Shown here: positions 14,328 to 20,114 of the stretch, piece after piece
Layout of the letters: every line of letters begins with the position of its first letter
How positions within the stretch are numbered: the stretch's first letter is position 1
From: Caryophanales bacterium UBA1737
Lineage (GTDB): Bacteria; Bacillota_I; Bacilli_A; ML615J-28; CAG-313
Direction of reading: 5' to 3'
Assembly (NCBI GenBank): GCA_002315915.1
Contig: DCIB01000011.1
Location: 1-20,114 of the forward strand
Length of the DNA stretch: 20,114 bases
Notes under the pieces: model-generated
The model's input: the letters and a program-made list of their open reading frames with translations, nothing else
Database searches by the model: none
What the model was told of the DNA's origin: nothing
Translations under genes and position numbers: made by a program

Positions 14328-17012
14328 TTATTCTTTTGATAATTTAGCTATAAGTTTATTATATAACTCATTAACTGGGTTAAATACAACATCAAAGAAT
14401 TTTAATTTTCTTTCTTCATCTTTATAGACTTTTTTAAGTTCATATCGCCAAACAAAGAATAATGCAACAAATGCAACTAATAATACTAAAATTATTATTA
14501 GTAATACAGACCAGAATGATGTTGGATTATTTTCAACTATTTCATCTGCAACAATTCCCCATGTAGAGAAGTGTGTTGTCTCAAATGAAACAGTATTTCC
14601 ATCTACTACAGCATCATATTTTTCTACATCGCCATCATCTTTAATATAAACAATTGCATAACCAGTTCTTCCAACTAAATCTTCAGGTAAAGCAAGTGTT
14701 ACTTTAAATTTGTTACCAGCAGGTGCAGCAACTTCTACTCCAACTGCATCTTCAATATGAATATCAAATACAGCTAATAACTCTACTGTTTCACTTAATT
14801 TAGTCTTAATATTATCTATTACATTTTGAGATGGTGCTTCTACTTTTTTAGTAATAGAAATAGCCATACCACTATCTAATGTACCAGAAACTAATTCTAC
14901 CTTTGTTCCTTCTTCAGGTTTTTTAGCTGGATCTGTTACTTCTTTATTATTAATAGTTTGTTTTTCTACTATTGTATAATTTTTAGTTACAGCACTTGGT
15001 AAACAATAATTTGTTTCATTGTTTGCAAAAGTAGCTGTTGCAACATAAGATCCAACATCTTTGAACTCTTTATCAGTTGTGACATTTAAATTTACAGTTT
15101 CATTATTAATATCTTTATAAGATGCATTAATTGTTAAAACATTACCAGTATGTACAAATGATTTTTCATCCCATATAATAGTAATTTCTTTTTTACTAAC
15201 TGTAACAGATACTGTTTCATTAGCCGCTAAATAATTATCAGATGCTGCTACAGTATAAGTAATAGTATAGTTTCCTGCATTTACTAAATCTGTAGCTTCT
15301 TTATCACATGATACAGTTCCATTAATAGATGTTGCAGTAGGGATAGTAATAGATTCACCAAATACTTTAACAATAGGTGTTTTATCTACTGTTATAACAT
15401 TTGCAGCTTTATTAATAGTCCAAGTTAAACTATTAAATGTTGGTTCATTATATTCTTCACTATTTTCATAATTAAATGTTACTGTTGCAGTAAATGTACC
15501 AGCATTAGTCTTTGAGTTATTTGTATAATTCTTAACTGTTACTCCATTTGGAAGGTTAGAAACTGTTACAGTTTTTGCATTTCCATCATATGTAAAGGCA
15601 TTAGTATAATTCCAAGTAACACCTGACATATTATAATTCTTTTTATTAATTACTAAAGCATTAGTAATTGTATTAGAATATTCTTTATTATCAGTATCTT
15701 CTGCTCTAGTTACTTTTACATCATATTTACCAACAGCTGTTGGTACAGTAGTTGTCCAATTATTGTTTACTTTATATTCAACTGTAAAATTAGATAGAGT
15801 TGTACCAGTAATATTAAATTTAATATTATTATCGCCTATAGTATAGTTTTGAGCATTTGTATTAATAGATACTGTATATTTATCTACCCATGAAGCATAA
15901 TATTTAAATGTTCCATTACTTAAATAATCTTTACTTGTGGTTCTTGAAGTATATCCTTTATTACTATTTGATATTTCACTCCATCCAATAAATCTTTTTC
16001 CAGCACGTACAGCATCTACAGTTGATGGAAGAGTAACTGTTTCTCCTATTTTATATTTACCAGCTACTGTTGGTGTTGTACCTGTTGCACCATTTATATC
16101 TAATGTAACAGTATAACGCATGTCATCACAACATAAATCACATTTTTTATCATTATTTAAATCAATACAATCTAAATTGCTTGAAATAACTCTGCCATTA
16201 CAAGTTGAACTATTACATTTCATTTGATGTGTTCCATCATCGTTTGTTACAAATTGAATTGATGGTTCATCACATTCAGTACAAGTAGGCCATAAAAATA
16301 AATCACCTGCCCAAAAAGTGTAATATAAATCACAAGGACATGTAATAATTATTTCAGTACCATTTGTTATATCTTTACCATTAAATTCAATATCTAAACC
16401 TTGTTTTTTTAAAGTAATTCTTAACGTTTTACCTTTTTCAAAAATAGTAGGTACATCACCGCCTCTATCATTAGTAACAACATCATTATAATCAACATAA
16501 TCATAACTGATACAGTAATCATATGTTGCTATTTCGCAATTACAAACATCACATAAACCATCTGAGTTTGAATCAACACAATATCCAAGTATAGCATTAT
16601 ATACATTTTCAGCCCAATAAAAAATATTACACTTTATGCAATGACTACATCCATCAATACTTGTCAATTCATGATTACAGTATTCTGTTCCATATGTATC
16701 ATCATAAATAATTCCATCACAAACACTACATTTTTCAAAAGTATGACCACATATATCACATACACCATCTGGATTATCATAATCATCACTACAGTATTCA
16801 TCACTTACACTATTACAGTTAGTACACTTAATAGAGTGTTTACCTAGATTACTATATTCAACATTAAAAGTTTGCATTCCTCCACATGTATCACACCACC
16901 AATCATATGAAACAGCATCAACTTTTGTATCATTAATACCATTTAGTATAATAAATCCACTAAATACTACTATAAAAATAGTTAAACTAAATATAGCTAT
17001 TTTCTTAAACAT
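14328..17012 (-). CDS. Large membrane-anchored surface protein: Cys-rich array, InlB-type repeat, MBG-like domains
   Basis: This is probably an adhesin-like surface protein. It has a signal sequence (about 3-25) and a cysteine-rich region (40-295) with 28 cysteines and nine CxxC pairs. Three copies of an acidic repeat of the form C-x-D-x-N-x-D-x-x-CDxC occur there (near 74-88, 145-157 and 282-294). An InlB/Flg_new-type repeat follows (about 301-376: TVTLDINGATG ... GWSE ... YYASW). MBG-like beta domains then run to about 680 (for example AFTYDGNAKTVTVSNLPNG). A domain ending TTHFSTWGIV (813-822) precedes a membrane segment (834-855) and a basic cytoplasmic tail of about 40 residues. There is no LPxTG. 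SD AAGGA lies 8 nt before the ATG. Its promoter has a 16-T spacer tract. The ligand is unknown. Confidence 0.82.
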   Translation of the reverse strand: MFKKIAIFSLTIFIVVFSGFIILNGINDTKVDAVSYDWWCDTCGGMQTFNVEYSNLGKHSIKCTNCNSVSDEYCSDDYDNPDGVCDICGHTFEKCSVCDGIIYDDTYGTEYCNHELTSIDGCSHCIKCNIFYWAENVYNAILGYCVDSNSDGLCDVCNCEIATYDYCISYDYVDYNDVVTNDRGGDVPTIFEKGKTLRITLKKQGLDIEFNGKDITNGTEIIITCPCDLYYTFWAGDLFLWPTCTECDEPSIQFVTNDDGTHQMKCNSSTCNGRVISSNLDCIDLNNDKKCDLCCDDMRYTVTLDINGATGTTPTVAGKYKIGETVTLPSTVDAVRAGKRFIGWSEISNSNKGYTSRTTSKDYLSNGTFKYYASWVDKYTVSINTNAQNYTIGDNNIKFNITGTTLSNFTVEYKVNNNWTTTVPTAVGKYDVKVTRAEDTDNKEYSNTITNALVINKKNYNMSGVTWNYTNAFTYDGNAKTVTVSNLPNGVTVKNYTNNSKTNAGTFTATVTFNYENSEEYNEPTFNSLTWTINKAANVITVDKTPIVKVFGESITIPTATSINGTVSCDKEATDLVNAGNYTITYTVAASDNYLAANETVSVTVSKKEITIIWDEKSFVHTGNVLTINASYKDINNETVNLNVTTDKEFKDVGSYVATATFANNETNYCLPSAVTKNYTIVEKQTINNKEVTDPAKKPEEGTKVELVSGTLDSGMAISITKKVEAPSQNVIDNIKTKLSETVELLAVFDIHIEDAVGVEVAAPAGNKFKVTLALPEDLVGRTGYAIVYIKDDGDVEKYDAVVDGNTVSFETTHFSTWGIVADEIVENNPTSFWSVLLIIILVLLVAFVALFFVWRYELKKVYKDEERKLKFFDVVFNPVNELYNKLIAKLSKE

Positions 17013-17025
17013 TTTTATACTCCTT

Positions 17026-17046
17026 ATAACAATTTTTAATTGTTAT
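17026..17046. repeat. Inverted repeat in the surface-protein leader
   Basis: Nine-bp arms (17026-17034 and 17038-17046; ATAACAATT/AATTGTTAT) flank 3 nt. It sits between the -10 element and the SD, at the expected 5' end of the mRNA. It could be a stabilising hairpin or an operator. Confidence 0.5.
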
Positions 17047-17050
17047 TACT

Positions 17051-17078
17051 ATCATATCAAAAAAAAAAAAAAAATCAA
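17051..17078 (-). promoter_or_regulatory. Promoter of the surface-protein gene with poly-T spacer
   Basis: On the minus strand TTGATT (17073-17078) and TATGAT (17051-17056) are 16 nt apart, and the spacer is 14 T plus GA. Slippage in the tract would change the -35/-10 spacing. The hexamers fit sigma-70 moderately well (4/6 for the -35 and 5/6 for the -10). Confidence 0.6.
17059..17074. repeat. Homopolymer of 16 A (T on the gene strand)
   Basis: An uninterrupted run of 16 A on the plus strand, the longest homopolymer noticed in the window, lies inside the promoter of the surface-protein gene. Runs of this length are prone to replication slippage and also to sequencing error. Confidence 0.95.
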
Positions 17079-17146
17079 GTTAAAATGTAAATCTTAAAAT
17101 AATACTTATTATTCTTTATAAATTAATATAAATTTATTAAAATAAT

Positions 17147-17155
17147 AAGGAGGTG
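17147..17155 (+). promoter_or_regulatory. Perfect Shine-Dalgarno site of the small gene 17161-17535
   Basis: AAGGAGGTG is fully complementary to the 16S 3' end and lies 5 nt before the ATG. It is the strongest ribosome site in the window and is the main support for the small gene. Upstream, TTAAAA (17094-17099) and TATAAA (17117-17122), 17 nt apart, are a weak promoter candidate. Confidence 0.75.
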
Positions 17156-17160
17156 TAATA

Positions 17161-17535
17161 ATGATAAATCTAAGTACAATTATTAATTTAAAATTCATAA
17201 ATTATTTTCAAAATAGAATTGCAAATACAAATGATCCTATTTTTTCTTTATTTCTAACTGAAATGAATAATATTGTTGAATTAAATAATTTATCTACTAA
17301 TCCAGTAGAAGATTTAAAAATATTAATGAATAAATTTAATTATTCATCATCATATTATGATCATATTAAAGATATAATACCTTTTATAGATAGTTTATCT
17401 CTATATGAATTATTTTTATTATTATATTTTTCAACATGTAGAAATACATTAACATATGATGAATCATTTTATATTCAAAGTATTGAAAATGGTAATATCT
17501 ATAATATACTATTAGAAATTAAGAATAGAAGTTAA
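17161..17535 (+). CDS. Small hypothetical protein, 124 residues
   Basis: Not recognised. The 124-residue sequence is mostly predicted helix, has no signal peptide, no clear membrane segment and one cysteine (C93). The C-terminal part (about 80-124: LYELFLLLYFSTCRN ... ENGNIYNILLEI) has the hydrophobic spacing of a compact helical domain and faintly recalls the end of DUF6508 proteins, but the pattern is off by one residue and is not a claim. Support for a real gene comes from a perfect SD, a terminator 35 nt after the stop and codon use like the neighbours. It is divergent from the surface-protein gene, sharing a 148-nt intergenic region with it, so it may be co-regulated with or control that gene; this is inference. 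Confidence 0.7.
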   Translation: MINLSTIINLKFINYFQNRIANTNDPIFSLFLTEMNNIVELNNLSTNPVEDLKILMNKFNYSSSYYDHIKDIIPFIDSLSLYELFLLLYFSTCRNTLTYDESFYIQSIENGNIYNILLEIKNRS

Positions 17536-17569
17536 TATTTAATTAATATATAATTTTATTATTTAAAAT

Positions 17570-17611
17570 AAACAAGAGTAGAAACAGTTTTAAGTGTTTC
17601 TACTCTTGTTT
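17570..17611 (+). terminator. Terminator of the small gene
   Basis: A perfect 17-bp stem (17570-17586 with 17595-17611; core CAAGAGTAGAAACA) has an 8-nt loop. The tail on the plus strand is only moderately T-rich (TGTGTATTTAG), so it could act as a stable 3' hairpin as much as a classic terminator. Confidence 0.8.
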
Positions 17612-17788
17612 GTGTATTTAGATTTAAAAAAAGTCCAAAAAATCTCATGTAAATTTATCATAAAAAATATCATAACATAATCACTTATTTTAAAAAATAA
17701 TCAAGTTAATTTTGCTGCGATAATAAAAAGATAAAAGTTATATAAGATTCTTTAATAATTTTTTAATTAATTCATAATGTCTCTTGTT
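17612..17788. other. AT-rich intergenic region with no recognised feature
   Basis: No gene, RNA or clear hairpin is seen between the 17-bp hairpin and the stop of the next gene. It contains mostly A/T runs. Confidence 0.6.
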
Positions 17789-18166
17789 TTATTTATCTTT
17801 AAATAAAAAGTTATATCTATCTTTATCTTCTTTTGTAGTATTAATATCTGAAAGATAATTATCTAATACTTCTTTAGTATATGAAGTATATGCATCAGTA
17901 TGCCAAGACCATTCATCTTTATTATTACCTATATGTCCAATATAGCAATTACCACTATTTATTACTTCATTAATAAAATCTTCAAACAAGAAATCTTTCT
18001 TTTCATATCCTTCTGGAGTTGGTTCATCTTCAAAATAATAAACAACAACTTTATTATTATTTGAAGTTATAGTTGTATAGATAACTTCATTTTTATACAA
18101 CGCAATGACTTTAGAATTATAATATGATGCCAAAACATTGGCTTGTTCATTTTCAAATTTTCTCAT
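17789..18166 (-). CDS. Small hypothetical protein, 125 residues
   Basis: Not recognised. The start at 18164-18166 is preferred because AGAGGAA lies 7 nt upstream; an in-frame ATG 93 nt further up would add a low-complexity stretch without a good SD. The 125-residue protein is acidic in its second half. It has a likely beta-rich first half (KVIALYKNEVIYTTI, then NNKVVVYYFEDE) and a helical end. A central segment NCYIGHIGNNKDEWSWHTD (77-95) holds one Cys, two His and two Trp. No signal peptide or membrane segment is present, so it is probably cytoplasmic. It borders the mobile element and could be chromosomal or cargo; its high AT content favours chromosomal. Confidence 0.65.
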   Translation of the reverse strand: MRKFENEQANVLASYYNSKVIALYKNEVIYTTITSNNNKVVVYYFEDEPTPEGYEKKDFLFEDFINEVINSGNCYIGHIGNNKDEWSWHTDAYTSYTKEVLDNYLSDINTTKEDKDRYNFLFKDK

Positions 18167-18296
18167 ACCTATTCCTCTTTGCATATTATTAATATAATTG
18201 TATAATAAATATAACATTATTTCGAGTTTTATATAATAAAACTTTTTTAATTTACGCAAAATAAAATTCAGATATATAATCTATCATTTAAGTATA

Positions 18297-18350
18297 ATAA
18301 AAAAAGACCTTTTAACCGTGAATGTTTGAAACTAGCGGTATTTGGGTAGA
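18297..18350. other. Possible element end / attachment-site region
   Basis: The base composition rises clearly in GC here compared with the chromosomal DNA to the left. An imperfect dyad is centred near 18327: ACCG (18315-18318), GTTTGAAAC (18324-18332) and CGGT (18336-18339). It lies downstream of the serine recombinase, close to where such elements often end. The crossover point cannot be set from one copy. Confidence 0.3.
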
Positions 18351-18351
18351 G

Positions 18352-18396
18352 AAAAAGAGTATAAATCAGGGATTGTCCTTGAAATATACTCTTTTT
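18352..18396 (-). terminator. Terminator of the recombinase gene
   Basis: Outer arms 18352-18362 and 18386-18396 (AAAAAGAGTAT/ATACTCTTTTT) close a hairpin with a partly paired 23-nt interior, 27 nt after the recombinase stop. The minus-strand stem ends in T residues. Confidence 0.75.
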
Positions 18397-18422
18397 TCTA
18401 TGTCTTTTGTGCTTGAATATGG

Positions 18423-19925
18423 TTAAACTACTAGATAAATATCATAGTATTTTGTTGTAGTTTTAGTTGTTCCACCTTTGAAAGTTCTAGTTATTGTTTG
18501 TGTTTCGGTGTAAAGTAGTTTCTTAGATTGTTCCGTTTGAGCTTTGTTCATTGGATTAGATATATGAATTTCTATCTTCTCTTCATAAACTTTAACACAT
18601 TTAACAAATAGTTCTATCATTTTTGCAGGTGTTTCACTCAGTGCTAGATTGAAATATTCCGCAATGCTTTCTTTTGTAAGTTCGTATTGTTCTCTAGATT
18701 CTTCAATAATTAACTTTTCTTGCAAATCTTTCTTTTGTGCTTCTAGTTCTTCAAGGCGAGATTTTGTTGTGTCAGTAAATATTCCTTTTTCAATGGCAAG
18801 TAAAATATTTGAGATTGAAGTATTAACTCTTTGTAAATCAGTTTTTATTGTGTTTAGACTTGTTTTATTGCTAGCTCTTTTTAAATAATATTCATAAACT
18901 TTGTTTACAATAAAATCTAGATTATCTTTAATTATTAGTTGATTATTCAAAAAATCTTTAACAATGTTTTCAATAAACTCTTTGTCAATATTAACAACAT
19001 TGCAATTTTTCTTTTTGGTAGTAATGCATTTATAATATCTTAAACTATTTCCATTTTTAGAAATTGCAGATACTGGATACATTTTTCTATCGCAAGAACC
19101 ACAATATATTTTGTCTTTTAAAATAAATATTTCGTGATTATCTTTTCTGCAACCATATTTATTTGCATTTAGTTTGTCATTTACTCTCTTAAAAAGTTCA
19201 GGTGTAATTATTTGTGGATAGATTTTATCATATACTTTATTATTAACTTTATATATTCCAGTGTAAAATTCATTTTTGAGATAACCTCTGATTGTTTCAG
19301 GTATAAATTTTCTACCATTATGTGTTATGTTTTCATTTTCTAAATCTCTTGAAATTTGTAATATGGATTTTCCACTTGAGTAATCTTCAAACATTCTTTT
19401 TAATATTATGGCTTCATCTTCGTTGATAGATAAAGTTTTATCTACATTTTTAATATATCCAAAACTTAATGCACCAATGAGATGACCTTTCATTCTTGAT
19501 TCGTGTTGACCTCTTGCAACTTTTTGAGCAAGTTCCTTTGAAAAGTATTCGTTCATTCCTTCAAGTAGTGATTCAAGTAAAACTCCTTCGGGTGTTTCAG
19601 GTATGTTTTCCATTGCTGAAAGCAAAGTTATGCCATTGTCTTTTAAATGTTTTCTATGGATAGCTGACTCATATTTATTTCTTGCAAATCTATCTAGTTT
19701 ATAAACTAAAACATAATCCCATTTTTTATTGTTGCTATCTTTAAGCATTTTTTGAAAAGAATCTCTATCATCATTTGTTCCAGACATTGCTCTGTCTATG
19801 TAGTAATCTACAATGATTATATCATTTCTTTTAGCAAAGTCTTCACAAACATGTTTTTGACCTTCAATACTTTGTTCAGTTTGATTTGTGCTGGAATATC
19901 TTGCATATACAACTGCTGTTTTCAT
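18423..19925 (-). CDS. Large serine recombinase of a mobile element
   Basis: This site-specific recombinase integrates and excises mobile DNA through a 5'-phosphoserine link. The N-terminal resolvase domain starts KTAVVYARYSS, with S11 of YxRxS as the likely nucleophile. It continues with DRAMSGTNDDR (44-54) and KLDRFARN (76-83). A recombinase domain follows (LSFGYIKN, then ISRDLENENI). A zinc ribbon (CGSCDRKMYP plus two further cysteines) precedes a coiled-coil region (roughly residues 360-430). The 500-residue length is normal for integrases of ICEs, IMEs and transposons. The start at 19923-19925 has a strong SD, AGGAGG, 9 nt upstream (19935-19940). Base use is richer in G+C than the neighbours, which fits transfer. 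It reads toward the probable left end of the element, so cargo should lie to the right. Confidence 0.93.
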   Translation of the reverse strand: MKTAVVYARYSSTNQTEQSIEGQKHVCEDFAKRNDIIIVDYYIDRAMSGTNDDRDSFQKMLKDSNNKKWDYVLVYKLDRFARNKYESAIHRKHLKDNGITLLSAMENIPETPEGVLLESLLEGMNEYFSKELAQKVARGQHESRMKGHLIGALSFGYIKNVDKTLSINEDEAIILKRMFEDYSSGKSILQISRDLENENITHNGRKFIPETIRGYLKNEFYTGIYKVNNKVYDKIYPQIITPELFKRVNDKLNANKYGCRKDNHEIFILKDKIYCGSCDRKMYPVSAISKNGNSLRYYKCITTKKKNCNVVNIDKEFIENIVKDFLNNQLIIKDNLDFIVNKVYEYYLKRASNKTSLNTIKTDLQRVNTSISNILLAIEKGIFTDTTKSRLEELEAQKKDLQEKLIIEESREQYELTKESIAEYFNLALSETPAKMIELFVKCVKVYEEKIEIHISNPMNKAQTEQSKKLLYTETQTITRTFKGGTTKTTTKYYDIYLVV

Positions 19926-19959
19926 TTGGCTAAACCTCCTTTTATAGATTTTTTCTTTT

Positions 19960-20107
19960 GTCTTTCGACACAAGCGAATAGAAACGGAAACTTTTTTAAT
20001 AATTTCATTTTAAATATTTTTTTTATTGTCAAGGGTTGCGTTAAGCAATACATTTTACCCTTGACAATAAAGAGTTTTCGTTTAAACTTCGCTTTAAGAA
20101 AGACTTT
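19960..20107. repeat. Inverted, diverged duplication of the recombinase leader
   Basis: The left copy (about 19960-20036) and the reverse complement of the right copy (20057-20107) share GTCTTTC, AAGCGAA, AAACGRAAACT and a final perfect 15 nt (TTTATTGTCAAGGGT) in the same order. The left copy has about 30 extra AT-rich bases. Each copy carries TTGACA reading outward. The right copy runs to the window edge. Confidence 0.6.
20022..20071. repeat. Perfect 15-bp inverted repeat upstream of the recombinase
   Basis: Arms 20022-20036 and 20057-20071 are perfect and flank 20 nt that hold a small TTGC/GCAA hairpin. TTGACA in each arm points outward (20027-20032 minus, 20061-20066 plus) like -35 elements of divergent promoters. 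Good -10 partners are lacking. It could also be an operator or a recombination site. Confidence 0.7.
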
Positions 20108-20114
20108 TATATTT

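Noticed and set aside
16641..16847. Thr/Ile-rich open frame on the plus strand inside the surface-protein gene
   Set aside because: It arises from the Cys/Asp-rich repeats on the other strand; low complexity and no SD.
18167..18259. Upstream ATG for the 125-residue hypothetical gene
   Set aside because: It adds a low-complexity stretch and lacks an SD; the ATG at 18166 has AGAGGAA 7 nt away.
18649..18888. Open frame on the plus strand inside the recombinase gene
   Set aside because: Antisense to the coiled-coil part of the recombinase; Ser/Phe-rich shadow.
19926..19973. Upstream ATG for the recombinase
   Set aside because: The AGGAGG site lies inside this stretch and points to the ATG at 19925, which gives the normal resolvase N-terminus.
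1..20114. CRISPR arrays, tRNA or rRNA genes, IS elements with transposases
   Set aside because: No regularly spaced repeats, no cloverleaf or rRNA-like stretches and no transposase were found on reading both strands.

Overview
The window is very AT-rich bacterial DNA with compact genes, mostly on the minus strand. Shine-Dalgarno sites are of the AGGAGG/AAAGGA type, and the genes end in hairpin-plus-U terminators. Tryptophan is encoded by TGG and no gene is interrupted by TGA, so the standard bacterial code applies. 14 of the 15 genes end in TAA and one in TAG; none ends in TGA. Together with a lipoprotein, PheB/UPF0735-type and COG4692-type proteins and a Firmicutes-style serine recombinase, this suggests an uncultured low-GC Firmicute (Bacilli/Erysipelotrichia-like or a relative of the Mollicutes), probably host-associated. 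The lineage is inference.

Layout. Positions 1-2700 hold a two-gene operon: an APH/choline-kinase-like phosphotransferase followed 1 nt later by a GlpA-like FAD oxidoreductase with a C-terminal [2Fe-2S] BFD domain and an unusual N-terminal extension. Positions 2712-4250 hold a CPA2-type cation/proton antiporter. Positions 4253-8128 form a small surface-glycan island: a membrane-anchored GH5 glycosidase, a lipoprotein of unknown function and, divergently, a membrane-anchored sialidase-like (COG4692) protein that seems to be read from a leaderless mRNA. Positions 8135-14219 are a complete aspartate-to-threonine operon in the order thrC, thrB, HTH-ACT protein, hom, asd, aspartate kinase. Homoserine dehydrogenase has no full ACT domain and sits 2 nt after a free-standing ACT protein.

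Positions 14262-17078 hold an 894-residue membrane-anchored surface protein. It has a cysteine-rich N-terminal array, an InlB-type repeat and MBG-like domains. Its promoter carries a run of 16 T between the -35 and -10 elements, the arrangement used by known phase-variable surface genes. Positions 17147-18166 hold two unrecognised small genes. From about 18300 base composition changes, and a 500-residue large serine recombinase (18423-19925) marks a mobile element that runs off the right edge. Just upstream of it, the recombinase leader appears to be duplicated in inverted orientation.

The window reads as a host-associated fermenter with cell-surface glycan degradation and adhesion, a self-contained threonine pathway, one candidate contingency locus and the edge of an integrative element. 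Lineage, substrates and regulatory roles are inferred from sequence alone.
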